Assembly: GCA_032055545.1 (NCBI GenBank) | Contig: DAMBQR010000015.1 | Location: forward strand, 1 to 64,000 | Direction of reading: 5' to 3' | Length of the DNA: 64,000 bases | DNA from: Pseudescherichia sp032055545 | GTDB lineage: Bacteria; Pseudomonadota; Gammaproteobacteria; Enterobacterales; Enterobacteriaceae | Shown: piece after piece, positions 8,767 through 17,509 of the stretch | Numbering within the stretch: position 1 is the first letter of the stretch | Layout of the letters: the number at the start of each line of letters is the position of its first letter | Position numbers and translations under genes: made by a program | The notes under the pieces: generated by a model | Seen by the model: only the letters and a program-made list of their open reading frames with translations | What the model was told of the DNA's origin: nothing | Databases searched by the model: none

Positions 8767-10872
8767 TTATGCGGTTTTCGTCCGGCTGGCGATAATGCTA
8801 TCCGCCACATTACGCGGCGCTTCCGCGTAGTGATGAAACTCCATGCTGTAGGTGGCCCGCCCCTGCGACATCGAGCGCAGCGTGGTGGAGTAGCCAAACA
8901 TCTCCGCCAGCGGCACGTCGGCGCGAATGATCTGGCTGCCCAGCCGCTCATCCATCCCCTGTACCATGCCGCGACGAGAGGAGAGATCGCCCATCACGTT
9001 ACCGGCATACTCCTCCGGCGTCTCAACCTCGACATGCATAATCGGCTCGAGGATCGCAGGATCGGCGCGTTTCGCCCCCTCTTTAAAGCCGAAAATCGCC
9101 GCCATGCGGAAGGCCAGCTCCGAGGAGTCAACGTCATGATAGGAGCCAAAGGTCAGCGTTGCCTTGACGTCGACCACCGGATAGCCCGCCAGCACCCCAG
9201 TATTGATCGCCTCCCGCAGGCCTTTCTCCACCGAGGGAATAAACTCCCGGGGCACTACGCCGCCTTTGGTCGCGTCTTCAAAGATAAAGCCTTTGCCCCC
9301 CTCCAGCGGCTCAAGGGTTAGCACGACGTGGCCGTACTGCCCTTTACCGCCGGACTGGCGGACAAACTTGCCTTCGATATCCTTCACCGTTTTGCGGATC
9401 GTCTCCCGGTAGGTCACCTGTGGACGGCCAATGTTGGCCTCCACGCCGAACTCCCGCCGCATGCGGTCGACAATAATCTCCAGATGCAGCTCGCCCATGC
9501 CGGAGATGATGGTCTGGCCCGACTCCTCGTCGGTATGCAGATGGAACGAGGGATCCTCCGCCGCCAGCCGCTGCAAAGCGATGCCCATCCTCTCCTGATC
9601 CGCCTTGGTCTTCGGCTCAATCGCCAGGGAGATAACGGGATCGGGAAACTCCATACGTTCAAGGGTGATCAGCGCGTCCGGGGCGCACAGGGTGTCGCCG
9701 GTGGTAACATCCTTCAGACCGACACAGGCGGCGATATCCCCGGCGCGCAGCTCGTCCACCTCGTGGCGATCGTTGGCATGCATCAGCACAATACGTCCGA
9801 TGCGCTCCTTCTTGCCCTTAACCGGGTTCCAGACCGCGTCGCCTTTTTTCAGCACGCCGGAGTAGACACGAATAAAGGTAAGCTGGCCCACGTAAGGGTC
9901 AGTCATCAGCTTGAAGGCCAAGGCGGAGAACGGCTCGCGATCGTCCGGATGGCGTTCGGCGGTTGCGCCCTTCTCATCCACGCCTTTAATAGCCGGAATA
10001 TCCAGCGGGGATGGCATCAGCTCAACCACCGCATCGAGCACCCGCTGTACGCCTTTATTTTTAAAGGCGCTACCGCAAAGCACGGGCTGGATCTCACCGG
10101 CCACGGTGCGCGCGCGCAGGCCGCGGATGATCTCTGCCTCCTCCAGGTCACCGTTTTCCAGATACTTATCCATCAAATCTTCGCTGGCTTCTGCCGCCGC
10201 CGAGACCATTTTTTCGCGCCACACTTTCGCCGTGGCCAGCAGTTCGTCCGGCACCGGCGCGTAGCTAAACGCCATCCCCTGGGTGGCGTCGTCCCAGATG
10301 ATTTCGCGCATTTTGATCAGATCTACCACGCCGGTGAAGTGCTCTTCTGCCCCGATGGGGATCACAATTGGCACCGGATGCGCCTTCAGGCGGTCGATCA
10401 TCATCTGTATCACGCGAAAGAAGTCCGCGCCGGGACGGTCCATCTTGTTAACGAAGGCCAGACGCGGCACGTGATACTTGTTGGCCTGCCGCCAGACGGT
10501 CTCCGACTGGGGCTGCACGCCGCCGACAGAGTCATAGACCATTACCGCGCCGTCCAGCACGCGCATAGAGCGCTCAACCTCAATGGTGAAGTCAACGTGC
10601 CCGGGGGTATCAATGATATTGATCCGGTGCGGCTCAAAGCCCCGATCCATGCCAGGCCAGAAGCAGCTCACGGCGGCGGAGGTAATAGTAATGCCGCGCT
10701 CCTGCTCCTGCGCCATCCAGTCTGTCGTCGCTGCGCCATCGTGAACTTCACCCAATTTATGGCTCATGCCGGTGTAAAACAGGATCCGTTCAGTGGTGGT
10801 GGTTTTGCCGGCATCAATGTGGGCAGAAATACCAATGTTGCGATAGCGTTCGAGGGGGATGGGTCGGGGCAT
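8767..10872 (-). CDS. fusA: Second-copy elongation factor G (EF-G paralogue)
   Basis: A 701-residue full-length translational GTPase close to E. coli FusA (704 aa). All G motifs are present: AHIDAGKTT (17-25), RGITITSAA, DTPGHVDF, NKMDRPGADF and GSAFKNKG. The domain IV tip keeps QSGGKGQYGHVV and GSYHDVDSSELAF, including the histidine needed for fast translocation, so it should be able to move tRNA and mRNA through the ribosome. It differs from the housekeeping protein at many surface positions (VYDSVGG for VYCAVGG, HHYAEAP for LKYDDAP near the C-terminus). It is not in a str operon: no rpsL, rpsG or tuf is near. It is a single gene between a terminator and a divergent arsR-type gene. An AAGGA ribosome site precedes the ATG. 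The native fusA is presumably elsewhere in the genome, which cannot be checked here. Confidence 0.93.
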   Translation of the reverse strand: MPRPIPLERYRNIGISAHIDAGKTTTTERILFYTGMSHKLGEVHDGAATTDWMAQEQERGITITSAAVSCFWPGMDRGFEPHRINIIDTPGHVDFTIEVERSMRVLDGAVMVYDSVGGVQPQSETVWRQANKYHVPRLAFVNKMDRPGADFFRVIQMMIDRLKAHPVPIVIPIGAEEHFTGVVDLIKMREIIWDDATQGMAFSYAPVPDELLATAKVWREKMVSAAAEASEDLMDKYLENGDLEEAEIIRGLRARTVAGEIQPVLCGSAFKNKGVQRVLDAVVELMPSPLDIPAIKGVDEKGATAERHPDDREPFSALAFKLMTDPYVGQLTFIRVYSGVLKKGDAVWNPVKGKKERIGRIVLMHANDRHEVDELRAGDIAACVGLKDVTTGDTLCAPDALITLERMEFPDPVISLAIEPKTKADQERMGIALQRLAAEDPSFHLHTDEESGQTIISGMGELHLEIIVDRMRREFGVEANIGRPQVTYRETIRKTVKDIEGKFVRQSGGKGQYGHVVLTLEPLEGGKGFIFEDATKGGVVPREFIPSVEKGLREAINTGVLAGYPVVDVKATLTFGSYHDVDSSELAFRMAAIFGFKEGAKRADPAILEPIMHVEVETPEEYAGNVMGDLSSRRGMVQGMDERLGSQIIRADVPLAEMFGYSTTLRSMSQGRATYSMEFHHYAEAPRNVADSIIASRTKTA

Positions 10873-10948
10873 GATGCGTCCTTAGTCAGGTTGACTGTTA
10901 GCGGCCAGTGCGGCCATTCGGGTTTATCGTCCTCATCATAGTCCAACT

Positions 10949-10966
10949 GTACGAGTATATTCGAAC
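10949..10966. promoter_or_regulatory. Imperfect palindrome, candidate ArsR-family operator
   Basis: An 18-bp near-palindrome (GTACGAGTATATTCGAAC, 14 of 18 positions symmetric) lies 77 bp upstream of the EF-G start and 129 bp upstream of arsR, in the AT-rich centre of the divergent intergenic region. ArsR/SmtB repressors bind AT-rich dyads of this kind. Another exact dyad, CCAGCAAGCTGG, is at 11051-11062 just before arsR. Assignment to this regulator is inference. Confidence 0.45.
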
Positions 10967-11094
10967 TATTTTAGCTATAGTTATGGATGATAATCTCGCT
11001 GCCGCTGCCGCATGGCACTCGCCGCTGGGTTTAGGTATAGTATGGGCCAGCCAGCAAGCTGGTCACTATTTGTGCTTATTGACACAGGAACACT

Positions 11095-11403
11095 ATGATT
11101 GCCAGCCATCCCGAACGGGCAAAAATTCGCCTCGAAAATGTCCTTTTTGCGCTGGGAAATCCGCTGCGCCTGGAGATAGTCAGAACCCTGGCGGATGAGG
11201 GAGAGCAGGCCTGTGGGTCGCTGCGTAAGGATGTAGCAAAATCGACCATGACCCATCACTGGCGTGTGCTGCGCGACAGCGGTGTGATCTGGCAGCGTCC
11301 GCAGGGCCGGGAAAATCTTATTTCGCTGCGCCGGGACGATCTCGAGGCCCGCTTTCCGGGGCTGATGGATATTCTGCTCAACGCCATTCACGCCGAGCAG
11401 TAG
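11095..11403 (+). CDS. Small ArsR-family transcriptional regulator
   Basis: A 102-residue winged-helix protein. The segment NPLRLEIVRTL (22-32) begins the ArsR fold. The recognition helix region is DVAKSTMTHHWRVLRDSG (46-63), followed by the wing WQRPQGRENLISLRRDDLEARFPG. Only one cysteine (C40) is present and there is no CxC metal site, so it is not a classical arsenic or zinc sensor of the ArsR/SmtB type; its ligand is unknown. An AGGA ribosome site lies 6 nt before the ATG. It is divergent from the EF-G paralogue with 222 bp between the starts, which suggests control of that gene and of itself. Function is inferred from family and position. Confidence 0.85.
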   Translation: MIASHPERAKIRLENVLFALGNPLRLEIVRTLADEGEQACGSLRKDVAKSTMTHHWRVLRDSGVIWQRPQGRENLISLRRDDLEARFPGLMDILLNAIHAEQ

Positions 11404-11418
11404 CCTGAAGAGGTAAAC

Positions 11419-11446
11419 GCCGGGCGGCGGCTACGCCTGACCCGGC
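11419..11446. repeat. REP-type palindromic element
   Basis: GCCGGG at 11419-11424 pairs with CCCGGC at 11441-11446 around a GGCGGCTACGCCT core, the pattern of enterobacterial REP/PU sequences. It lies between the 3' ends of convergent arsR and tmaR, a usual place for REP elements. Confidence 0.75.
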
Positions 11447-11455
11447 TGAGAAGTG

Positions 11456-11797
11456 TTACTCGTCTTTTGCTTCAACCGCAGCGTGCTTCAGCTCGCCCAT
11501 GGTTTTCAGCTTCTTAGAGATTTCGCGACGCTCTTTCGAGATCTCAGCATTTTTGATGATGTAGTCATCTACGCGGTCCTCGTAGTCGCTTTTCATGCTG
11601 GCGATGATGCCCTGGATCGCTTCAACGCTCATTCCTGGCTTAATGTAGTCGCTCAGGTTGTCCAGCAGCAGAACGCGTTTCTGGTTGTCGCGGATCTTTT
11701 TCTCAACGTCCTGGATTTCACGCTGTAATTTATTCTTGCGGCGGAACAGACGCACGAACTCCAGAACGTCCTGGAATGAAGGCTTAGTAGTTTCCAT
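11456..11797 (-). CDS. tmaR: TmaR (YeeX), polar PTS regulator
   Basis: A 113-residue coiled-coil protein, nearly identical over its first 95 residues to E. coli TmaR/YeeX (109 aa): METTKPSFQDVLEFVRLFRR, EIQDVEKKIRDNQKR, LLLDNLSDYIKPGMS. TmaR clusters at cell poles and recruits and controls the general PTS enzyme EI. The C-terminal tail after KTMGELK differs from E. coli. The ATG has an AGGGG-type ribosome site about 6 nt upstream. It is a monocistronic gene upstream of yeeA on the same strand, in the ancestral order tmaR-yeeA-sbmC-dacD. Confidence 0.95.
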   Translation of the reverse strand: METTKPSFQDVLEFVRLFRRKNKLQREIQDVEKKIRDNQKRVLLLDNLSDYIKPGMSVEAIQGIIASMKSDYEDRVDDYIIKNAEISKERREISKKLKTMGELKHAAVEAKDE

Positions 11798-11964
11798 TTT
11801 TACACCCCTGCTAGTATCAGATTCGGATTCGTTAAAGCAACCGCTGTAGGGTAAACATTACTTTTAGCCGTTGCCGATGACAATGGTTTTATCCTTTCAA
11901 ATATCATAACCCTAAATCAGGCTGAATCGAAACAACCTGCCAGCAATCACCCGACAGATGCGGC

Positions 11965-13023
11965 TTATTTGCGCAGCGCCCGGCAGATAAGGTGCGAGAG
12001 CAGCTCCAGCTGACGCGCCAGCTCCATGCTTAACCAAACGTAACCGTGCATCGGCGTTTCTGCCAGGGTCTCATCTTTATGCTGCTGAATCAGCTGGCGC
12101 AGCTCTGCCACAATCTCGTTAAGCCGCTCGCTATTAGCAAGAACAGGCTGCGGATTGCCCTCGTAGAGCGCATGGGCGATGGTCAGCAGCGTCTGCTGGG
12201 TCATCGTCTGCGTCTCACGGATCGTACGGGCGTTGAGCATCACAAAGTGGCTAGCCCGCGAGGCCCAGTGGGCGTTGATCTGTAGCTCAAGCATGCACAC
12301 CATGTTACGGCTTACGGTCTGTATGGCTTCGAAGATCGCTTTCTGAATGTGCGTCTCTTTGCTGGCGGGACCTATCAGGCCACGCATCTTTACCACGTCG
12401 GTAAGGATCTTTTGCAGATGCTTCTCCAGCCGCGGGCGCTCTACGAGGTTCGGCGAGAAGCCCGCCTGGTAGACCCGGTTAAAGGTGGTGACGTAGTTCG
12501 CCATCTGGATACGCCAGTGCAGAAATGCCCGCTGCGGCCAGATACCGGTAAACAGCATCGCCAGCAGCGAGCCTAAGATCACATCGCCGCCCCGCCACAG
12601 CGCGATACGCATATCCCCCGCCGGGGCACCTACCACCACTGCAAGCGTAATGCCAATCAGCAGCGCCTGGTAAGGCTTTTTGCCCAGCGCCAGCCAGCCG
12701 CAGAGGAACATCGCGACGGCACACCAGAGCAGCATCAGCGGCAGGGAGATCAGCTCCAGCTTCAGGGCTATCAGCCCCAGCGCCGAGCCAAGGATGGTCC
12801 CGCCGATACGCTCGTAAGCGCGCGGCACCACGTTCCCCCAGAAGGAGATCGGTCCCATTACCACCACCAGGGTGATGAGCGGCCAGGTTCCTTCCGGAAT
12901 GTTCAGCAGCCGCACCAGTAAAAAAGTAAGGATAAACGCCAGCGCTATCCTGGCCCCGTGCACAAGGCGATAGTGACGATACAGGCGTATTTCAAAGGGG
13001 CTAAGTGATTTGTCGGTGCGCAC
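11965..13023 (-). CDS. yeeA: YeeA, FUSC-family inner membrane protein
   Basis: A 352-residue protein matching E. coli YeeA along its length, ending in the same LLSHLICRALRK. The N-terminal half has about six membrane segments with the FUSC signature GPISFWGNVVPRAYERIGGTILG. The C-terminal half is cytoplasmic and helical. FUSC proteins are related to aromatic acid efflux components (AaeB), but YeeA has no proven substrate. Two tandem GTG codons (13026 and 13023) could start it. 13023 gives the E. coli length and a 6-nt gap to GGAG. Confidence 0.92.
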   Translation of the reverse strand: MRTDKSLSPFEIRLYRHYRLVHGARIALAFILTFLLVRLLNIPEGTWPLITLVVVMGPISFWGNVVPRAYERIGGTILGSALGLIALKLELISLPLMLLWCAVAMFLCGWLALGKKPYQALLIGITLAVVVGAPAGDMRIALWRGGDVILGSLLAMLFTGIWPQRAFLHWRIQMANYVTTFNRVYQAGFSPNLVERPRLEKHLQKILTDVVKMRGLIGPASKETHIQKAIFEAIQTVSRNMVCMLELQINAHWASRASHFVMLNARTIRETQTMTQQTLLTIAHALYEGNPQPVLANSERLNEIVAELRQLIQQHKDETLAETPMHGYVWLSMELARQLELLSHLICRALRK

Positions 13024-13170
13024 CACGCTCTCCGGCTAAAACGACAAAGGCGCAATTGTAGCGAATTTTCGCGCAGGGGCCTCAGCGTTGTTGCCAAAAG
13101 CCCCGTGAAAATGCTTAAACATCAACCAAACGCGTTAAACAGGCCGCCAGGATCAACAGTAAGCCGGGGC

Positions 13171-13644
13171 TTAAAGTGACTTAGGCTCAACGGGAATGTG
13201 CATCTCAACGTCCCAGTAGCCGCTGCTGCTGTCCGCATTCAGATAGCGCTCAAAGCAGGGCCGGGCAGCTATCTGGTAGTAGGCATCCGGAAGCAGGCTG
13301 TCAAAAAAGAGATCCCACGTTTTTTCAAACTCTTCGTTATAGACCCGCGCCCGGGCAACGGCGTACTGGCCGCCGGGCAGCTCGCTCAGGATCACTCCTT
13401 CACTGTTTTCCGGTATGGTAAAGCCTTCCGGTACTGAAATGACCGTGTCAGCGCGCAGCTTCTCCGGCGGGACTTCGTCGGGATTATCGTAATAGACGGC
13501 CATCCACTCCTGCGGCTGGAGATTCTTACTTTGCACCCACATGGTAAGCTGTTCAAACCCTTGCTTAACGGTCTTTTCCCACGGGCCAACCAGATGAAAA
13601 CCGGCGATGGTGCGCTTATCGAGCTGTTTGATACTGTAGTCCAT
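13171..13644 (-). CDS. sbmC: SbmC (GyrI), DNA gyrase inhibitor
   Basis: A 157-residue protein, the same length as E. coli SbmC, with the GyrI-like fold: MDYSIKQLDKRTIAGFHLVG, WMAVYYDNPDEVP, GQYAVARARVY, ARPCFERYL. It binds gyrase and protects it from toxins such as microcin B17 and CcdB, and it limits DNA damage. The start at 13644 was chosen over an upstream in-frame ATG because GGAGG lies just before it and the length then matches. A LexA-like box is directly upstream, consistent with the known SOS control of sbmC. Confidence 0.95.
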   Translation of the reverse strand: MDYSIKQLDKRTIAGFHLVGPWEKTVKQGFEQLTMWVQSKNLQPQEWMAVYYDNPDEVPPEKLRADTVISVPEGFTIPENSEGVILSELPGGQYAVARARVYNEEFEKTWDLFFDSLLPDAYYQIAARPCFERYLNADSSSGYWDVEMHIPVEPKSL

Positions 13645-13664
13645 GCTGCCTCCGTGATTGATTG

Positions 13665-13680
13665 CTGTATGGATATACAC
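13665..13680 (-). promoter_or_regulatory. LexA-like box of sbmC
   Basis: CTGTATGGATATACAC lies 21-36 bp upstream of the sbmC start. It keeps CTGT and the AT-rich spacer of the LexA consensus, with ACAC in place of ACAG. E. coli sbmC is known to be SOS-induced through a LexA box in the same position. Confidence 0.7.
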
Positions 13681-13764
13681 TCTCTCTTTTTAAGGGCTTA
13701 CTGTCACCCCTCGCCTGTTTAGTATGCGAGCAGACTCGCAGAGTTGCCAGCCTGCCCCTTTCTC

Positions 13765-14928
13765 TTACAGCGCGTGGTGCAGGTAGTCGCTCATACGGGA
13801 AAAGAGGCCGCCCTTCTCCACCGCCTCCAGGGTTACCAGCGGTGAGCGGGCAATCAGCTTGTCTTTATCGTACAGCTCTACTTCGCCCACTTGCTGATTG
13901 GCGGGCAGCGGCGCCTCCAGCTCTTTGCGGGTCAGTACGTACTTGGCTTTGATATGGTCCAGATCGGCTTTCGGCAGCGCCAGCCAGAAGTCGCGGTCCG
14001 TGCCCAGTGCCACCTTCTCTTTATCGCCGTACCAGATGCGCTCATTACCCACCTGCTTACCCTTATGCAGGATCTGTACGGTATCGAAATTGTCATCACC
14101 CCAGTGCAGCAGCTTGCGCGCCTGCTCCTCGCGGCCTTTAGGGCTTTCCCCGCCCATAACCACCGCAATCAGCCGCCGCTGGCCATTGACGCTGGAGGCG
14201 ATAAGGTTAAAGCCCGCCCCGGAGGTGTGGCCGGTTTTCAGGCCATCCACGTTGAGCGACTTATCCCACAGCAGGCCGTTACGGTTCTGCTGGGTAATGC
14301 CGTTCCAGGTGAGACTCTTCTCGCTGTACATATGGTAAAACTCAGGCTCTCCGTGGATGATGGCCCTTGAGAGCACGGCCAGATCGTAGGCCGAGCTGTG
14401 CTGGCCCGGTGCATCCAGACCGTGAACGGTCTCAAAGTGGGTATCGCGCAGGTTGAGCTTCTGCGCATAGCTGTTCATCATCTTCACAAACTGCGGCTGG
14501 CCCCCAGCGACGTAGTCAGCCAGCGCCACGCAGGCGTCGTTGCCGGAGTCAACGATCAGCCCACGGCTAAGATCGCGCACCGTGATGCGATCGCCAGGCT
14601 TAATAAACATCAGCGAGGAGCCATCAAACACCGGATTTCCCTTCGCCCAGGCGTCTTTACCAACGGTAACAATATCGTTCGGTGTAATGCGCTTGCTATC
14701 GATAGCGCGGTCAACAACATAGCCTGTCATCAGTTTGGTCAGGCTGGCCGGGTTACGCTGTTGATGTTCATTGCCTGCGGTCAATATCTGCCCCGTGGTG
14801 TAGTCCATTAATACCCAGGCTCCGGCCTGGATCTGCGGGGGCTGTACAGCGAAAGAGAGATCGGCAGCCAGCGCAGAGTTCACGCAAACAGCAAGGAGGG
14901 AGGCGGCAATAAACAAACGGCGTTTCAA
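13765..14928 (-). CDS. dacD: D-alanyl-D-alanine carboxypeptidase DacD (PBP6b)
   Basis: A 387-residue low-molecular-mass penicillin-binding protein from a TTG start at 14928, chosen because AAGGA lies 7 nt upstream and the length then matches E. coli DacD (388 aa). A signal peptide covers about residues 1-22 (RRLFIAASLLAV, cleavage near ALA). Active-site motifs are SLTK (serine 62, lysine 65), SGN (IVDSGNDACVAL) and KTG (GLKTGHTSGAGF). The C-terminal amphipathic end, MSDYLHHAL, anchors it to the outer face of the inner membrane. It trims the terminal D-Ala from peptidoglycan pentapeptides. Sequence identity with E. coli is high throughout. Confidence 0.95.
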   Translation of the reverse strand: MKRRLFIAASLLAVCVNSALAADLSFAVQPPQIQAGAWVLMDYTTGQILTAGNEHQQRNPASLTKLMTGYVVDRAIDSKRITPNDIVTVGKDAWAKGNPVFDGSSLMFIKPGDRITVRDLSRGLIVDSGNDACVALADYVAGGQPQFVKMMNSYAQKLNLRDTHFETVHGLDAPGQHSSAYDLAVLSRAIIHGEPEFYHMYSEKSLTWNGITQQNRNGLLWDKSLNVDGLKTGHTSGAGFNLIASSVNGQRRLIAVVMGGESPKGREEQARKLLHWGDDNFDTVQILHKGKQVGNERIWYGDKEKVALGTDRDFWLALPKADLDHIKAKYVLTRKELEAPLPANQQVGEVELYDKDKLIARSPLVTLEAVEKGGLFSRMSDYLHHAL

Positions 14929-15634
14929 GAGGATATCCTTAAGGTGGTTCAAAAGAGCTGACCTTTTTACGGAAAATGTTGTGTCGGATCCTGGAACAAT
15001 TGCAAACAAATGTGACAGCGAGGAGAAATTAAACTGAGCTCATTATGTCTTGTTTACTGCCCCGTAGTATTTATTGTATGGGGTTGTTAGCTTCCTTACT
15101 TGCCAAGATCACTCTAAAAGCCAATAGCTCTGTATGCACATTTTTCATTTATTGAGGAAAGACCTATACAGATCGGCAGATATTATATTAAAAATATAGT
15201 GTAATAATGTCGCTTGCAAGGGCAAGCATTTTTCACCGTTTGGTAATTTATATTGAAAGAAAGACTTGACATTCAAGAAAAAGTTATAACAAAATTGAAT
15301 TTATCCCGCCTATTGAAAGTTTGCAGGGTCCTTCGTTGTGGGTTGCAATGTGAGAGACCTTTTTAAGGAACACTCTTTGCAAACAATGCTATGCGTTGGA
15401 TGCTAATAGAGACTTATGGGGTTGATCACTTTTTACTCATCAGAAGATTTATCATTACGCATTTCTCCTAGATTTTGATGAAACGCGCTGGCTTTACATA
15501 GGTGCAGTGTAGTGGTTACCTGATACACGATGCACCAAATCATATAACACTCCTAAGATTCATCCTATGAAAATCACCCTAAAGGTGATAAATTATAGTT
15601 CTAATAACCTATCATTTTGGATACATGCAATCTC
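14929..15634. other. AT-rich intergenic region between dacD and the acyltransferase
   Basis: About 700 bases without a convincing gene, much more AT-rich than dacD. It contains the divergent promoters. A GCTTGC/GCAAGC hairpin at 15212-15227 is followed by ATTTTTC on the plus strand, which looks terminator-like although no gene ends there. A TTGACA hexamer at about 15267 has no well-spaced partner. ATCACC/GGTGAT at 15573-15589 forms a hairpin just before the acyltransferase. The composition suggests it was inserted together with that gene. Confidence 0.5.
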
Positions 15635-17479
15635 ATGAAAGAAAGAACTTTCAGGCAAGATATAAATGGTCTTCGAGCCATAGCAGTATTAGGGGTGCTG
15701 TTTTTTCATTTTAAATCAGAATTATTGCCTGGCGGTTTTACAGGAGTTGACGTATTCTTTGTCATCTCAGGTTTCCTGATGACCTCTATAATCTTCAAAG
15801 GCCTAGAGTCAGGTGACTTTTCTATTGTTAGATTTATTAAAAATCGCGCAAAAAGGATAGTCCCAGCTTTGTTAGTGACCATTATTATTGTTCTTTTTGT
15901 TGGTTACTTCGCATTTGAACCTCTTACTTACAAATTAGTAGGAAAGCACGGAGCAGCCAGTTTATTATTTGCATCCAATATCGTTTATAATTATGAATCA
16001 GGCTATTTCGATCCTGCATCTTATAGCAAGCTATTCCTGCATACATGGTCATTATCAGTAGAGTGGCAATTCTATATAATATACCCATTAGTAATTTATG
16101 CTGCCTCTAGATTTATAAAGATAAACACAATTAAATATGCTCTCATGGCTAGTTTTGTTATTTTCTTTGTTTTGTGTGTTATAGCAACAGAAAAAAATCA
16201 ATCCTCTGCATATTTTCAGCTTTACTCGAGAGCATGGGAAATGATTGCTGGTGGTCTCGCGTTTGCTTTTCCGCTTAAAGTGAATGAGAAAATAAAGACC
16301 ATTCTCGAAATGATTGGCCTAACAGTTATAGGTATATCATTCTTTGTATTCTCAAAAGATACACCATGGCCGGGGCAATTCGCACTGCTGCCAGTTTTTG
16401 GTGCTTACTTATGCATTCTTGCCAATAATAGTCATACATTTCTGTCTGGAAGAATAATACAAAGCATTGGCCTCTGGTCTTATTCAATATATTTAATACA
16501 CTGGCCTTTAATAGTAATCAGTAATAAACTGTCTTTAAATATAAGCCTGCATTTTTATTTACTAATTGTGTTAATAATCTCCTTCATTATGTTTAGAATT
16601 ATAGAGCGAAAAAGGGATTATGGCTATAAGACTCTGTTAGTTTATGCAATATCTCTTGCTTCTCTTTTTTATGTCAGTATCAATGGCATGGAGAATAGAG
16701 TCGATGAACTTGGAAGAATAAAAAAAGAGCAAATTTTTGATAAATTTTACGGAGGAGCAAAAACCTTTGCGAATGCAAATGGAAACGTTTTTAACCTAAC
16801 CGGAAAAGAACAGGAAGCAAACCTTATATTGACAGGTGATAGCTATTCTCAGCAATATAATGATTTCTGGTCAAAAACAGAGTATAAACCAGTTAGTGTC
16901 TCAATGGTTGTGTGTCTGCTTTTCCCTGACTACACATCGCATGATAATGATAAGTGCGATAACATGTACGAAAAGCTAGATGAAACAATGAAGAAATATC
17001 CAAATGCTGATACTGTAATAAATCAGAACTGGGGAGCTTATGCATCTAAGAGCGCTAACAAGCACACAAAAGAGTTACTTCCTCCAGCTGAGTATAATAA
17101 AATGGTAACAGAACAGCTTGGTAAAATAATATCTTCAGGCGGGAATAAAAGAAGATACTTTATAGTTGGAACCTATGATTACCCTGATTATGATGTAATC
17201 GGTTGCCTCGCATCTGCAAGCCTGCCAATTAATAAAATCCTCCCAAACTGTAAAGAGACAACTAAAAATAGAAGTAACCCTATTGACGATCTTTTAAAAA
17301 CATTTTCAAGTAATTACCCTAATGTTTACTTTATAAGCCCGCGTGATGTTCTCTGTAAAAATGATAAATGTCTCGTAATTAAAGATCATCATCCTATTCA
17401 GTTTGATGGAGACCACCTATCAATTTATGGTTCGGAAATAGTTGGCAGGTACATTAAAAACAGGATAGATAAAAAATAG
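15635..17479 (+). CDS. Membrane O-acyltransferase with C-terminal SGNH domain (OafA/YrhL type)
   Basis: A 614-residue protein from the ATG at 15635; a TTG at 15617 would add six residues, and neither start has a strong ribosome site. Residues 1-350 are an acyltransferase-3 domain with about ten membrane segments: QDINGLRAIAVLGVLFFHF, GGFTGVDVFFVISGFLM, RAKRIVPAL (about 70) and HTWSLSVEWQFYIIYPL. A C-terminal periplasmic SGNH hydrolase-like domain has GDSYS (about 400) and DGDHLS (about 592), giving a Ser and Asp/His set. Proteins with this layout O-acetylate O-antigen or other surface glycans. The gene is strongly AT-rich, stands alone between dacD and sbcB (adjacent in E. coli), and ends in its own terminator, all signs of transfer. 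The acceptor sugar is unknown. Confidence 0.88.
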   Translation: MKERTFRQDINGLRAIAVLGVLFFHFKSELLPGGFTGVDVFFVISGFLMTSIIFKGLESGDFSIVRFIKNRAKRIVPALLVTIIIVLFVGYFAFEPLTYKLVGKHGAASLLFASNIVYNYESGYFDPASYSKLFLHTWSLSVEWQFYIIYPLVIYAASRFIKINTIKYALMASFVIFFVLCVIATEKNQSSAYFQLYSRAWEMIAGGLAFAFPLKVNEKIKTILEMIGLTVIGISFFVFSKDTPWPGQFALLPVFGAYLCILANNSHTFLSGRIIQSIGLWSYSIYLIHWPLIVISNKLSLNISLHFYLLIVLIISFIMFRIIERKRDYGYKTLLVYAISLASLFYVSINGMENRVDELGRIKKEQIFDKFYGGAKTFANANGNVFNLTGKEQEANLILTGDSYSQQYNDFWSKTEYKPVSVSMVVCLLFPDYTSHDNDKCDNMYEKLDETMKKYPNADTVINQNWGAYASKSANKHTKELLPPAEYNKMVTEQLGKIISSGGNKRRYFIVGTYDYPDYDVIGCLASASLPINKILPNCKETTKNRSNPIDDLLKTFSSNYPNVYFISPRDVLCKNDKCLVIKDHHPIQFDGDHLSIYGSEIVGRYIKNRIDKK

Positions 17480-17485
17480 TTTTAT

Positions 17486-17509
17486 GCCCTCTAGAGCTTT
17501 CTAGAGGGC
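17486..17509 (+). terminator. Hairpin terminator after the acyltransferase
   Basis: A perfect 10-bp stem, GCCCTCTAGA-GCTT-TCTAGAGGGC, begins 7 bp after the stop codon. The following TAGTTATTAT is only weakly T-rich, so termination may be partial. Confidence 0.7.

Noticed and set aside
9328..10941. 537-codon plus-strand frame opposite the EF-G gene
   Set aside because: Shadow of a GC-rich conserved gene; repetitive His-, Gly- and Asp-rich translation with no family pattern.
15212..15232. Terminator or small RNA 3' end in the dacD-acyltransferase gap
   Set aside because: Hairpin is short (6 bp) and no convincing promoter or conserved RNA precedes it.
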